Positions 1 through 11,923 of a stretch of 64,000 bases of DNA are shown piece after piece. Both the position numbers and the translations under genes were made by a program. This DNA comes from Anniella stebbinsi (lineage: Eukaryota > Chordata > Lepidosauria > Squamata > Anniellidae), in NCBI GenBank assembly GCA_029215795.1, contig JARDYH010000001.1, positions 227,319,654-227,383,653 on the forward strand. Direction: 5' to 3'. The notes beneath the pieces are model-generated. The model had not been told where the DNA came from. It saw only the letters and a list, made by a program, of their open reading frames with translations, and ran no database searches. Position 1 is the first letter of the stretch. Each line of letters starts with the position of its first letter.

Positions 1-455
1 TAATACCAGCACTTTGAACTGACTGTCAGCCAATGAAGCTGGAAAAAGATTGGCGTGGTCTTGTTGGCCAGTCCCCGTTAACAATCTTGCTGCCCTGTTT
101 CGGATCAGCTGAAGTTTCCAGACAGTTTTCAAAGGCAGCCCCACATATAATGCATTGCAGTAACTCAAATGAGAGGGGATCAGAGGATGGATAACTGTAG
201 CTAGGCTTTCTCTGTCCAGATAAGGCGTAGTGGGTATATCACCCTAAGCTGATAAAAGGTGCTCTGTGCCTTTCACAAGCAAGAGATGATTTACATATCT
301 GGTGAGAATCCAATATACAGCCCTCTTAGGTCTATACCACATCAGTAATGCAGAAGGGGACAATATCACCTGTCAAAACTTTCCTGCATGCAGAATCTTA
401 GCCTGATGGAGAGAAGGATTCTAATCCTACCATCGGCCTCCAGGGATGCAAGGTA
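1..455 (-). mobile_element. CR1/L2-clade LINE reverse transcriptase fragment, antisense
   Basis: Reading the minus strand gives a degenerate reverse-transcriptase C-terminal segment with SHLSYCNALYVGLPLKTVWK and then LQLIRNRAARLLTG. This is the characteristic SxLDYCNALYxGLP...QNAAARLLTGT block that follows the RT domain in CR1/L2-type LINEs. Stops and frameshifts show that it is dead. It sits at the window edge inside GPD2. Confidence 0.8.
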
Positions 456-581
456 CCCATGTTGAATATACTGTGAAATATAGACTTGGGTAAACTTGAA
501 TTTTACTGTAGAAAATTTTAAAAATGTGTTGTTTTTGCTCCTGTTGTTTAAGAAGAAAGCTTCGAATTCACACACAGTGAG

Positions 582-790
582 CCTGTTCAAACAATACACT
601 AAGCCATGGTTAGGCCACTAACTCTTTTGTAGCAAATGGTTAGTGAGCAAGTTTAAAACATGGTTATGTAGCCACTATGGTTAGGAATACTTCACATGAC
701 ACACTAATTCATGGTTCACACAACATGCTAAGCCATCATGTTTAGCTCAAAATGCTTAACCACCGTGGCTTAGCGTGACGTCTGAACAGG
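582..790. mobile_element. Foldback MITE with CCTGTTCA...TGAACAGG ends
   Basis: The left end CCTGTTCAAACAATACAC and right end GTCTGAACAGG are diverged inverted repeats. The body repeats the phrases 'taagccatggtta' and 'aaccaccgtggctta' as an imperfect palindrome. A second copy is at 18575-18759. I found no clear target duplication. The family name is unknown to me. Confidence 0.65.
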
Positions 791-1168
791 GTAACTCACT
801 CATTCCTGAGGGTTCTCAACTTGTCTTCAAGCTCTAATTATCAGGACATCAAAGCTCTACAAAAACAGTCAAAACTGTATTTTTTAAAACATGTACTGTA
901 CTTTGGTTTCCAAAAGTTTAAAGAAACTGCATTATTTAAAATTTACCACTGTGTAAATATTAACTACTGCTATTTCTATCTGAATTCATTCTGCATACAG
1001 AATGGTTTGATCAATATATGTGGCAAGCAACCAAGGAAAGCATTCCAAACCAAGACTATATTAAAAACCATAAATGTGAGAACAAATTTAATTAGATCAG
1101 GAGGAGGGTGTTCAGTTAGTCATTTCTTTTCTTTTTTTGCTTTACAGCTACGATCATAAAACAATTAC

Positions 1169-1293
1169 CTGGTCAAAATCCAACTTCATGATGGCCTTCT
1201 GAAGATATCTCACTCCGCCATGGATCAATTTAGTGCTTCTGCTGCTCGTCCCCGATGAGAAATCATCTCTTTCTACAAGGGCTGTTTTCAGGC
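1169..1293 (-). CDS. GPD2: GPD2 third coding exon (start of catalytic fold)
   Basis: This 125-nt exon completes glycine 92 and adds 41 residues (93-133). It contains [20 protein letters not shown] followed by [15 protein letters not shown]. The [19 protein letters not shown] block is a hallmark of FAD-dependent glycerol-3-phosphate dehydrogenases, where it contacts FAD and shapes the substrate pocket. The acceptor on the minus strand is ttacgcag, with a rather weak pyrimidine tract, and the donor is gtaatt. The exon ends in phase 0 after a glutamine. The next expected exon, starting YRMVKEALHERANLL in human, is not in positions 1-1168, so the gene continues outside the window. The frame is open and every key residue is present, so this is a functional copy, not a pseudogene. 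Confidence 0.97.
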
Positions 1294-1671
1294 CTGCGTA
1301 ACCAGAAAACCAAATTAACTTCTTAAATTACACAATTTGTATGTAATTCATTAAAGACACTTCTCTAGGGTAGAGCCAATCACAAGAAAAATTACTCTGA
1401 ACATGGATGGATTTGTATTCAAAGTGCATGGCACCATTTCTCTTTGGCAGTGAAGAGAAGCAGCTTGTTCAGGGAAATCTTTTTTAAAATGTGATACATA
1501 AAAATGACCGCAGCCAGGGGGGTATAAGAATATATACACAAGTACTACATACTTGAAGAAATGTGTGTAATGCACCGAGAATTCTTTATAGGAAACAAAC
1601 CTGTTTTATTCCTCTTTTCTTTGCTACAGAAGAACGACGAAACACTTTAAATGCACAATGCTTAAACTATA

Positions 1672-1735
1672 ATTCTACACACACTTACTTGAGAATAAGT
1701 CCCATTGAACTGAACGGGATTTACTTCTGAGTAGA
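1672..1735. repeat. Short palindromic 'AAGTCCCATTGAA' repeat
   Basis: This stretch reads AATAAGTCCCATTGAACTGA and then acgggatttacttctgagtagac, an imperfect palindrome. The same unit recurs at 11096, 14050, 31038, 48515, 55310, 56570, 58262, 59765 and 61222. It is an abundant dispersed element in squamate DNA, and I do not know its formal family. Confidence 0.6.
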
Positions 1736-1744
1736 CTTTTTTTG

Positions 1745-1990
1745 TTCTTCAAGGCATTTTAGTATTTCGGTTTGTTTTTATCTGGTACTGTATTATTATT
1801 ATTATTTTGCTACTAGTTTCAGTTTGATTATTTTTACATTGTAGTTTTAAACTTCTAAACTTTTATACTGTATTTTATCATCTGCACTGTATTGTTTCAT
1901 ATTTTATAGTTTTAATTGTTGTGAACTGCTCAAACAACTTCAGCTATTGGGCAGTATAAAAATGAATAAATAAAAATAAAGAAATAAATA
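1745..1990 (+). mobile_element. LINE 3' end with ATAAATAAA tail
   Basis: A T-rich 3' untranslated region ends with 'agctattgggcagtataaaa' and then ATGAATAAATAAA. That terminal phrase (gctattgggcggtat...aataaata) is shared with 13255-13345 and, antisense, with 7893-8260, and marks a single squamate CR1/L2-like LINE group. Confidence 0.65.
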
Positions 1991-3119
1991 TTGAAGAAGC
2001 CTCTCAAAATGAATTATAGTTGGACTAGCACAGGAAAGAAGACATGGAGGGTTCAACAAGTCGTCCAGTTTGTCAGGTCATGCCCCAATATTTCACGCTG
2101 CTAAATATGAGGGCAGCTAGCTATAATTGTTACATTAATTATTAATTACTAATTATTTAATTACTGTCTTATTATCTTTTTGGGGAGATTTCTTCAGATG
2201 AAGAGCGATCATCTGATGCGCCGATAGAGTGCACAGTTAAACAATGGAATTTGCTACAACAAGATGTATTGAGGCCGCTCACTCAGATGACTTTAAAAAG
2301 GATTAGACACATTTCTGGAGGACTTGGCTATATCAGTAGTGACTAGTCATAATGGCTCTATGCTCATTATGTTTGGACAATCATGGAGGGAAAAGAAGCC
2401 ATCGTGGCTTCACTCCCTGCCCCCACATGTGCCATGCATGCCAAGTTGCTTACATAATTACACACGCTACAACACCGGTTCACGTGCCGTTCCAACTCGG
2501 TGCGCAGTAAAGAGTGCAACCTACAACTAGGGATGTCGTGAGCACCTGACTGAGTCCAGGAGTTTGATGGACTCTGCCACATCCACCACTACCACCCCCG
2601 GATCCAGTCAGGTGCACGTGGTGTGAATGCAGACCCACGCTCAAGCACTCGTGAGGCCCCTACGAACACTCCCTTCACGCCTTTACTCCTGCTTCAATGG
2701 AGTCTTTACGGCCACCATTGACACAACGTGGGGAACTGTGCAATTTCTGTAGCCTCCATTGTGCTATTTGTAGTCATGACTATTAATTATGCATAAGAAA
2801 AACAAAATGGGGGGAAACTCTTAATACTTGTCTTATAATGCTAAACAGAAATTAAGAAAAAAATATTTTAAAGCATCACTGCTATTATTAAAAAGAATGT
2901 TTTAAAGCATTACCCCCTACCAACACAAGTTAAAATTTTAACTGGTTAAAATGCAACTGACGGTATGTCCAATCCAAAAAAATCATCTATTAAATTAATA
3001 CACTGGACACATTTCAAGAGGATTATTTTTTTCTCATTAAAATAAGGCTAACATACCTGTGATATAATGAACTTCACTGGGAATGTAAAGCCAAGTTGTA
3101 TATACACACAGACTAACAA

Positions 3120-3215
3120 TTATTACTTGTGCTAAGGGCAATATTAAGTTCCCCGCCTCGATCTGAAGGGAGAGGCGGGTTATAAATAAATATTATTATT
3201 ATTATTATTATTCAT
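3120..3215 (+). mobile_element. LINE 3' terminal fragment with ATT microsatellite tail
   Basis: The phrase ccccgcctcgatctgaaggg and then agaggcgggttataaataaa is followed by (ATT)n at 3191-3212. The same end occurs after the LINE open frame at 4507-4725, so this is a 5'-truncated copy of that element. Confidence 0.65.
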
Positions 3216-4499
3216 AGCTGAGTATTATAAACACTGAATATTATAAACACACACTTTAAATGGGGAAAAGAGATTCAAAAAACAATTACTTGTACATCTA
3301 GAAATATGGAAATCCCTATCTAAATAGATGAGCCAACCAGTGAGGTTGGCCAAAGGGGAAAAAAAATAGTTCAAAAAAAATCATGAGAATTTAAATGTGT
3401 AGATTGTGCATGGTAGCGTGGCCTTTTGGATACATTACTCATATATTTTCTAGTTTCCTTCTATAATTAAACCCCCAAAATTCTAATGTAAACAAGAGAT
3501 CTCAGACGGAAGGAGGAAGAGGGCCCCGTAAAGTTGCTTTCTTTAGTTATTGCTATTATTAAGTTGACAGCATCTCAGATAGTGGAACATTCAGACAGGA
3601 AGCCTTCTATGAAGGATTTCCTGAAAAGGCTTTTAGTAGCCCTCCTGGCTCCAGGGCTGAGGCTGGGTCAAGATCCCCTCTCAAATGTTGGTCTCCCAAA
3701 GGAGGATTCCACTTCACCTGCCTTTCCTCCATCTGGGATTTCCCCCCCCCCCCCCAGTTTTGCTTCAGGAGGGAGATGAGGGACCCAAGTACTCATGCTG
3801 AGAAGAACAAGTGGCAAACTAAGAAAACCTAAATGCAGCTCCCAAGGGAAGGAACAGACATTTAGGGGGGACTAAAGACAGAGGAGGTGCTTCCTGTACT
3901 ACCCATAATATTTAGAATTGATTATAACATGGATTGTTAGGAGCTCCCAGAACCAGCAGCTTCCAGGAACATGGCTGCTCCAGCAACTTCCCAATGATGG
4001 CTGCAACATGTGTTCCACCCTTTACACTTTCATGGCAGGCATTCTGTGGCACTCTGATTTGAACGGTGACAAACACCTTAACCTGAGTGGCCAAATCCCT
4101 AAAATTCTAAGGGCCAGGCATCACGTAGGAGATTCCTGATTTTTTCCTTAAAAGCAGTCACAATGGAGAAGATTTGGGTCAGCACCGCTGCACTGGGAGA
4201 AGGGGAAATCTAACCCCCCCCCCATTTCCCCATTCAAATTCCTCCTCCTAAATCTCCTATTAGTCACAGAAGGTGGCGGTGGTGGTGGTGAGATAGGAAA
4301 CAACATTATACCTGTCTTACTCTCCCCCCCACCCTTTTCATGGTTACGAGCAGAAGGGGGGATTCAAAAGGGAAAGAGTTAATCGCCCTCCCCCTCCCAC
4401 AACAGCACTACACCTCTGATCCAAGCAGCTCCTCCTTTCAATTGATTTAAGCAAGGAAAGATGTCATGGATCTCCTATACTGCTTTTAGTATGGCCCTA

Positions 4500-4872
4500 A
4501 GACATTTTGACAGACCAATGGACATTTTTAAATGATATATGGGAAGAATTTACTCAGTCAGCCAGAACTAGGCTGATGAGTGTTACCCAGAGGACCTTCT
4601 CTTCTGCAGCTCCCAAACTGTGGAATGGCCTGCCGGAGGAGATTCGACAAATTAGCAGTCTTCTGGAATTTAAGAGAGCCGTGAAGACTGCTCTCTTCCG
4701 GCAGGCCTACCCAGTTGAATTTTAAGATGTTTTTAATAATGTATTTGTTTTTATCTGTTTAAATTGTTATTATTTATCTGTTATGATTCTTATATTTATA
4801 TGTATTGTTGTTCCCTGCCTCGATCTGGATGGAGAGGTGGGTTAGAAATCAAATAAATAAATAAATATATTG
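4500..4872 (+). mobile_element. CR1/L2-clade LINE, C-terminus of ORF2 plus 3' UTR
   Basis: An open frame at 4507-4725 encodes SSAAPKLWNGLPEEIRQISS then LLEFKRAVKTALFRQAY. This is the conserved C-terminal tail of many vertebrate LINE reverse-transcriptase proteins (AAPxLWNxLPxxIR...F+xxLKTxLF). A 3' UTR with cctcgatctggatggagagg and an (AAAT)n tail follows. The copy is 5'-truncated and the 72-residue frame is only a residue of ORF2, so it should not be read as a host gene. Confidence 0.8.
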
Positions 4873-4939
4873 CTCTTTCAACATGTACCATGGATTAGCT
4901 AGAAGTGAAAACTCCACAATCAGAGACTATATCCCTCAA

Positions 4940-5002
4940 TTTACCTCACCAAACCTTCAGCTATGGGGTGGTATATAAATGCAATAAATAAATAAATATT
5001 AT
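4940..5002 (+). mobile_element. LINE tail fragment
   Basis: A short 3' end reads ccttcagctatggggtggta and then tataaatgcaataaataaat, matching the terminal phrase seen at 1925-1985 and 13290-13345. Confidence 0.5.
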
Positions 5003-6476
5003 GGGTGAACCACAGGAAGTGACTTATTGTCATCAAGCCCTTCTAGAAACATCCAACTGGATGCTGGACTAGATGGACTGGATCAGAAATCAGTAAGGCA
5101 GTTATAATGTTCACTAACAGTCTTTAGCTGCCCAAAACAGTAAACCGTTAAGTATATTTTGCACATCCAATAGGCTTGCCTTACATATTAAAGCTGGGGA
5201 AGAGATGTGCCCATAACTATGATAACAATTCACACCAAATTGCTAACTTAACAGAGATGCCTTATCAACTCCATTGTGTGTGTGGATGCGTCTGAGCCAT
5301 TAGTAATTGCAGTGTGAAATAAGGGAATTATCAGGAGATGATGATCGGATGCAGGCTCACAAAAACAAACCGGTACTTGTCTGTTTCATAAAATGTAGTA
5401 ATTCATAAAATAAATCCAATTAAGATAAGCACCTTGGGGAAGGAAGTGCAGCCTTCAGGGGTGGGGGTTGGATGTAAAGCAGAGCTACGAAGCAATCTCT
5501 AAAGTCATATGCCAATCTAAAAAACTCAAGGGAGTTGAAAGCCCTGCTAGTGTCACAACTATGACCAGTCAGTGCTCTCTCCATTTGGCAACATCTCAAA
5601 CATGCGCAAGTAGGCAAATAGGAAGGAGGAAGGAGAACAGGTACAACAAGGTTCTTACAGAGGCAGTTGAAGAGAGGGACATGACTGTGCATCTCCAAGG
5701 AAGAACTGTTAGATGATCAACATCCTCTGCTCTCCCCTAGCCTGCTTTATTAAAAGAGTCTAGCATAAGCAGCCACATTAGCCTCTCTTGGTCTCCCTAA
5801 ACTTTCGTGTCCTCAAAAAATCTAATTATTCCTTGTAACTTTAGAAGATCACAGCAATTTATTTTTGTCAAATGTGACTGAAGATTAATGGATACAATCA
5901 GGAATAATTTGGCAAAAACGTATCAAACACAGAGAAAGTAAAATTTGTTAAGTGAAGCATCAAACTTAATATGAGAGCAAATCCCGCAAATGAAGAGCAA
6001 CAATACACAATTCATTAACCAAATGCCTATGATTATTTCACACTTCAGAAAGCTACTGATACAATCAACATATATAGTAAGAGAAGGATAAATATAGATT
6101 GGCTTCAACGTTGCTTTCTTGTCTAGTTCTACCAACTTGGACAGAAACCAACATTCCCAATCCTAAACACTTAGAAAACCTTATTTGCCTGCAGCGCCAA
6201 TGTAGATTAGTAGTAGATTGGCAAGGATTTCTGACTCCTAATTGTGCTACAACAGCAACCTCAAAATTACTCTCCCCCACTCTAAATTACACTGCTGAAA
6301 TGAAGAAAGCGGAGAGGGGAGGGGTTTAACCAGGAATGGATTATTGTGCAGAGAGACGGTGACATTCTATGTGCTTGATGGACCTCAAAGGTCCACTTGG
6401 TGGATCTCAAAGTTCTAATAAAAAACAAGGTAGACCCCACAAGCCTGATGTTTGCTCACACTTGTTCTAGAGACAA

Positions 6477-6769
6477 TGGTCCAGTTCAGAGGCTGTTTGT
6501 TTTTTAAACCTTGGGCTGTTGATAGTGAGCATGCCGGTGTACACTGTCCAGTCAACTCCCACTGCAATAGCTTGCTAAACAATAGCTAAACCCTGGGACT
6601 AAACAACAGTGAGAACGCTCCGTCCTTGAGTTGTTTAGCATTGGGTGCAAATCAGGAAGTCTGGGTTGTCAGGGGAGAGTTGGAACCCAGAGTTAAACAC
6701 CAGGATGCACACTCACTCATAACAACCCAGGGTTTTAAAACCCTGGGTTGTTGTGACGTCCAGACCAGG
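6477..6769. mobile_element. Foldback MITE, TGGTC...GACCA ends
   Basis: The left end TGGTCCAGTTCAGAGGCTG and the right end (reverse complement TGGTCTGGACGTCACAAC) align as diverged inverted repeats. The next phrases, tttaaaccttgggctgttg on the left and its partner near 6725-6750, also pair. Internally aacaacccagggttttaaaa ccctgggttgtt is a near-perfect hairpin at 6720-6754. No transposase is present. Confidence 0.55.
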
Positions 6770-7892
6770 CTTTACTGTTTTCCCCTACTTTAAGTTATGA
6801 CTCTTCTCTTCCTCATATGTTCTTTCAACCATCCTTGTTCTTTCATGTTCTTTTCTTCCAAGCCAAGCCATCTGTATCTTTGACAAAGCTAACCTTATCG
6901 CTACAAGAACATGTGAAGAGGGAAATACTATTTTTCTTACTGCAATGAGTAGAAAGTTATTTCCTTTCCCACCATTGCCTTTATGCATGTATTTTTGCTT
7001 CTTAGGAATGATGGCCATGAAAGAACAGCAGACAGCTTGATGGTAGGAAGGAAGGATGCTCACTTAACATTGGGACATGTGCAAACTATGGCTTAACAAG
7101 TCCACCTGTTGACAGGGTGGGGCACAGAAAATTGCATTGTAAGATGGAACCCAAGCAAGGGGAAGCTGGACAGTGCGCTTGCTGGAAGTGGGTGGAAATG
7201 GAAGGAGACTCCGCATGTCAAAGGATATTATCAGAGGACCAAGCCAAAGAGCCACTATGCTGCAGAACTATGGGATGTGCATTGGGATATAGTGGAGATA
7301 GAAAGGAACCAAATTTTCTTCTTCTTATTATTATTATTATTATTAGAAATCTACAATTTTTAAAAATAGATATTTAAACATTTAAATTGATATAATTGAT
7401 GTGTGTGCAAAATCATTTTTCTTTAACTACTCAAGCTCTGCAGTTTGCTCAGTTCTTGAAAACTAAATATTTACTCTCCATACAAAAAGAAATGACATTT
7501 GCTTTTCATCTTATGAAAATAAGCTGTTCTGTCCAGTAACTACCAGTCGTGGCTGCCGAACCTTCTGAGCCCTCAAGTTCTCTCCATATAGATGACAAAA
7601 AAAAAATGGAGGGGAGGGGAGGGGAGGAATGGGTGTTTGCTACTTTGTATTGCTAAAAAATTAAAAAAATACATGCAAAATATTCTCTTGGAGATAGTTT
7701 AATTGAACCACTAAAACATGTTATTTTAAAATTAGATGTGGACCATTAAAAACGAATTAGTATGCATCATTGTTTTAGGAACTATATGAAATACCAATGG
7801 TAAGCTTGACTGAAATCAATAATTTCGATTGGGCTTTTTCTCGGTGATTTAAATTTCTGATTTAAAATTGCTTTGATTTAAATTAATCCAAC

Positions 7893-8260
7893 TTATTTAA
7901 TTTTTTTATTTATTACATTTCTATACTGCTCAATAGCTGAGGCTCTCTGCGCAGCTCACAATTCAAACCATAAAATACAGCAAATCAAAGCATAATATAA
8001 AGCCTTAAAGGTTTAAAAATACAATGTAAGACCACAATAAACCCAGCAACAGTTACAGCCCAGAGAAAGCCTGTGTGAAAAGATGTGTTTTCAGGAGGCG
8101 TTTAAATGATGTTACATTTTCCGCTTCACACAAGGAAGGGTTTTCCAGAGGGTAGGTGCCACTACAGAGAAGGCCCGCTATCAAGGTTCTTCCGGGTGAC
8201 ATACCGTTCATTTTGGAATGACCAGCAAGACCAACCTTGCTATCACCTGGCTAGGATGCC
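7893..8260 (-). mobile_element. CR1/L2-clade LINE 3' end, antisense
   Basis: On the minus strand the segment reads a broken ORF2 C-terminus (FSVVAPTLWKTLPCVKR, then a KRLLKTHLFTQAF-like stretch in a shifted frame), a 3' UTR, and the terminal gctattgagcagtatagaaa with an (AAAT)n tail near 7905. Frameshifts and stops show an old inactive copy. Confidence 0.75.
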
Positions 8261-8835
8261 TCACTTTCAGAAATGCTGAGGGTTTGGAATGCACTGCAAC
8301 ATGGCCAGGTCGCAGAACAATCACCATCATGCTCTCACTTGTGGTTTATCAGCAACATCGACTCCCGTGCATTTCACTTACAGTTGCTTAGCCGCCAAAC
8401 AGCAAAGAATCACCAGAAAATAAGATCAACTGAGGAGGCAGGAAGCCACAGCCTGAGGGCACAAGGGTTTCAGGCGATAGTCCAAGATCATGCTACACTT
8501 CTGCTGGCTGATCTAAATGCTCTCTTTGTCACATTCTCAAGGCCACAACCAGATCAGAAGGCAAAGAAGAGTCCCGGTCTAGGTCAACAAGCTATAACCT
8601 GTGGCAACAATCGGAATTCTACATGGAGCAAGCTCTAATTTGAGGAATGTGAAGGAGATAAGACATTCTGATCTGTAATCTTCTCATCCTTAAATAAAAG
8701 GTCCTTTGCTGCATCTTCCTAAAATATGTGGTTCTGGAGTATCAAGGTGATGTTTAATAAGTGATCACTGCGACAAACCTATTCCATGATCCAAACCAGT
8801 ACTTCAAAATGTCCTGGATTAATCACAGGCTACTC

Positions 8836-8895
8836 AGCCTTCCCCAACCTACAATTCCCATCATCCCCAGCCAACACAGCCATTAAACTCTACAT
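8836..8895. repeat. Half copy of TTCCCCAACC foldback repeat
   Basis: The phrase cagccttccccaacctacaa followed by ttcccatcatccccagccaa is one arm of the foldback family best seen at 13019-13150 and 33229-33361. Confidence 0.5.
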
Positions 8896-9071
8896 CTGTT
8901 AAGCTTAGTCTGCATCCAGACTATTACTTCTAAGGGTCCCAGGGCCTCTGTCTACAACAATCACTTCCTGTTTGGGGTGGTTTTAACTGCATTGAAAACT
9001 CCTATTCAGATCTCAGGAAAAGAGATATGGTGACACATGATACAGAGGTCCTCTGTCTTTGCAGGACTCAC

Positions 9072-9243
9072 CTCTGGTAACAGCATCTAAGGCACAACCA
9101 CTTCCTGTGGCACCTCCACCTATGATAAAAACGTCAAATTCCCCATTTTCTCGCAGGGCCTGGAGGTGACTCTCTCTGGTAGGAAGGGAGCTTAACATTG
9201 ATGAGGGCTTACATTCAGAAGCTTCAACAGATGCAAGGTGACC
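9072..9243 (-). CDS. GPD2: GPD2 second coding exon (FAD-binding motif)
   Basis: This 172-nt exon encodes residues 35-91 plus the first base of codon 92. It begins GHLASVEASEC and contains DVFIIGGGATGSGCALDAV followed by TR. The stretch IGGGATGSGCALDAVTRG fits the FAD-dependent glycerol-3-phosphate dehydrogenase signature ([IV]GGGxxG...GxAxDxxxRG), the Rossmann loop that holds the FAD diphosphate. Minus-strand borders are a tccttgcag acceptor and a gtgagt donor. The downstream intron is phase 1, and its split glycine codon is completed by the first two bases of the exon at 1169-1293. There is no length change against the human protein, so TRG falls at residues 90-92 in both. The part between the leader and the FAD loop (residues about 45-69) is the most diverged. 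Confidence 0.97.
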
Positions 9244-9338
9244 CTGCAAGGATAAAAAGCCAAAAATTTTGAGATTTAAGTTAAGGATTAAGAATAGCAT
9301 ACAGCTGAGATTGTAAATTGTCTGCCACACATTCAAAA

Positions 9339-9438
9339 ACAGTAGTATTGATAGTTATTATTAATATAATAATAGATATGTTATAAAAACAGTAGCACCG
9401 ATAGTTATTATTAATACAATAATAGTTCCAAGTTATAA
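9339..9438. repeat. 50-bp tandem duplication
   Basis: Two adjacent copies begin acagtagtattgatagtta (9339) and acagtagcaccgatagtta (9389), with a period of 50 bp and a few substitutions. A CTT run follows at 9452-9475. Confidence 0.75.
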
Positions 9439-10254
9439 ATAATAATTGCTGCTTCTTCTTCTTCTTCTTCTTCTTATTCTTATTATTATACATGCTAAGT
9501 ATTGTTGTTATTATTATTGTTATTATTATTCTGAGTCTTTTCTAAAGCTTAACAGAAAGTTTTCTCCAGGATATTTCTTTAAATTTGAGTTAACAAATAC
9601 AAATCTTAATACTGGTCACATACTGTACAACCTACGGTTTGGATGCATCATTAGAGGATGTGATCCGCCTCTGAAACATATTATACTAACTAGCTGATGA
9701 ACAGTAATTGCCAAGTTCCTTAATTATTCACTTAAAATGCAACCCCACAAAATAGAACATGCTTGCATCTCAGTCTCATAAATGCTCAAGCCCTGTTTCA
9801 GCATCCCCCAACACACACACAAACACACAACCATATAGTCTATTTATAACTGGAGGGTACATCATGGTCTGAAGGGGATCAGCCCTCTTTTCCCAAATGA
9901 GTAACTAGCACCTGCTTCTGCTACACTACAGAGACAACACGCCTTAGTTGAATTTCTCCAAGAAATTTGCAAAAATAGGATTTCTGATGACAAGAAATTG
10001 GATTGCAACTTCAGTGTATTTTATAAGTAATAATTTGTAAATGTACAATATTTATGAATTATCTCCACACTAAAAAAAAATACATACTGATGTACAATAA
10101 ATACATATTAAAAATGTACAATTCCTAAAACAAATTTAAAAAACATAAAAGCCACCATATATATTTTTAATGCACCTGGCGAATGTCCAACTAAAAATTG
10201 TGGATGTTCCGTTTTTATTCCAAAACATTCTTCTTCTGCAATGTTTTAGTTCAG

Positions 10255-10410
10255 ACCTTGAAACGGGGGAGGGGGGTTGAAGTGTGGTCCTCCAGAGGTT
10301 GTTGGCTGCAACTCTCATCAGCCCTAGTCAATATAGTCAACTGCAAAGGATGCTGGGAATTGCAGTTCAACAACATCTGGAGGGCCACATGTTCCCCATC
10401 CATGCCTTGA
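10255..10410. repeat. Foldback repeat, CATCTGGAGGGC type
   Basis: One arm carries gtggtcctccagaggttgtt and the other tcaacaacatctggagggcc. The centre has ctcatcagccctagtcaat and gctgggaattgcagttcaa. This is an imperfect inverted repeat of the same family as 13019-13150. Confidence 0.6.
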
Positions 10411-11095
10411 AATATCTCAGTACATTGAAATCAAAATTATACTTGCTTTAAATAATTGGGGGGGGGGGTAACAGCGGGTGTTCCTAAAAAAAAAAAAAAA
10501 AACTTATTTCTAATCTATGTTTTTCCTATCACACTTTCCAAGTTCTCTCTGCTTTCAGAGTTTGTTTGTGGCAGCAGCAGGACAGTGTGATCCTCAAGAA
10601 TCTGTGGATCAAATCCTACAGTTTTGCTCCCCTGTATTTTATACCCATTAGTGGGGGTTATATATGAACTCTATGGGTGACTGGAAATATATTTTTGCCA
10701 TGTTCTTCTACAATGGCAGAACAGGAAGGCATGATGGTATTAAAAAGTATTCAGCAATATCTTTTCATAAACTTGACTTCATGTTTGGAAGCTGCAGCTC
10801 AGTTGGCTCTATGTCAAGCCACAGACATGAGTGACTTCTAAGTAGCCATGTCTGCATTTTCGGCTGTGTATACTGAATATGATACCATGCTAGCTTCTAT
10901 CGGTATGGAGCACGATATTAAAAGACAGACATGGGTGACAGGTGGCAAACCACATGCACAGTTCAGTAGCAGGTAAGGGATCTAGTCTACCAAGCTTCAC
11001 ACCAGTGATATTTACTACTGCCCTACATTACCATGTCCACATACGCCAATTCATAGTCTCTTCTAGCTGTAAAAGAGAAGTCATAGAAACCTGAC

Positions 11096-11172
11096 TGGGG
11101 CTGCAATATTTACCTGGGAGTAAGTCTCACTTAATGCAATGGGACTGACTCCTGAGTAGACATGCATAGGAG
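11096..11172. repeat. Short palindromic 'AAGTCCCATTGAA' repeat
   Basis: The segment reads ctgggagtaagtctcactta, atgcaatgggactgactcct and gagtagacatgcataggag, a full-length diverged copy of the short palindromic repeat noted at 1672. Confidence 0.65.
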
Positions 11173-11885
11173 TACACTGTGGAGCTTATATCAATGTCTC
11201 TGGACTAGAGATGCGAAGGAATGGGTAAAAATGTTTGTGTGTGTTTGTGTTTGTGTTGAAAATAAACCTTATTTTCAAAATTTTCAAAAACAATTCCCGG
11301 GGTGGGGAGAGAATGGGGATTTTTTCCCTGTTCAAATATTTGTAGGGTTTCCCCTATTTTTTTCTGTTTTATCCCAGGCTTTCACATCTCTAATGGGCAG
11401 GATCAGGCTGAAGGAAAGGGAAGATTCTACATCCCTACCTATCCTTATGGAACTGGAACGCACCTGCCACAGCACAGAATCCACACTGTGGCTTCCCAAA
11501 AAAGAGGGGTGAGTGACACACTACTGAAAGCCAGCTTGTTACAGAGCAAATGAGATGTTTCTAGGGGATATAAGATACAATCCGTTATGCATGCTAATTG
11601 AATTATGTCTTCTCTCAGTGCTAGTGTGGAAAAGACTCATTTAGAAAAAAACCAAGACCTCTTGCACCGGGTAGCCAATTAGAGTGTGTCTTGGGGCAAC
11701 TTCCCTTCTTGCGTCTTGCAGTGGCAGCAGTCTTTCACCCTGTCATCTATGTGATTGGCAGCCATTATTAAAAAAGAGGACAGTTCAGCTACCAGACATG
11801 CCCACAGCTTAGATATGTCAACACCGTAAATGGACTGTCCCTCTCTGCGTCAAATTCCTCCAGTTATATTCCACCTGCTGCCCTA

Positions 11886-11887
<2 letters not shown>

Positions 11888-11921
<34 letters not shown>
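11888..11921. repeat. (TG)n microsatellite
   Basis: About 17 uninterrupted TG units lie within a GPD2 intron. Confidence 0.95.

Positions 11922-11923
<2 letters not shown>

Larger units (their letters stand above)
1294..9071 (-). other. GPD2: GPD2 intron between second and third coding exons
   Basis: This 7.8-kb phase-1 intron has no further GPD2 coding sequence that I can see. It holds LINE 3' ends (about 1745-1990, 3120-3215, 4500-4870, 4940-5002 and antisense 7893-8260), one copy of the short stage-palindrome repeat (1672-1735), a foldback MITE (6477-6769), and half of a TTCCCCAACC-type foldback repeat near 8840-8895. The stretches 2530-3120, 3220-4490, 5110-6470 and 6780-7880 hold simple A/T-rich sequence, short homopolymers and a few unclassified repeats, with no gene that I can support. 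Confidence 0.85.

Noticed and set aside
366..599. Minus-strand open frame that might be the next GPD2 exon
   Set aside because: The peptide has no match to the expected YRMVKEALHERANLL region and overlaps a LINE remnant and a MITE.
4507..4725. 72-residue open frame that could be taken as a small gene
   Set aside because: It is the conserved C-terminal tail of a LINE reverse-transcriptase protein followed by a LINE 3' UTR and AAAT tail.
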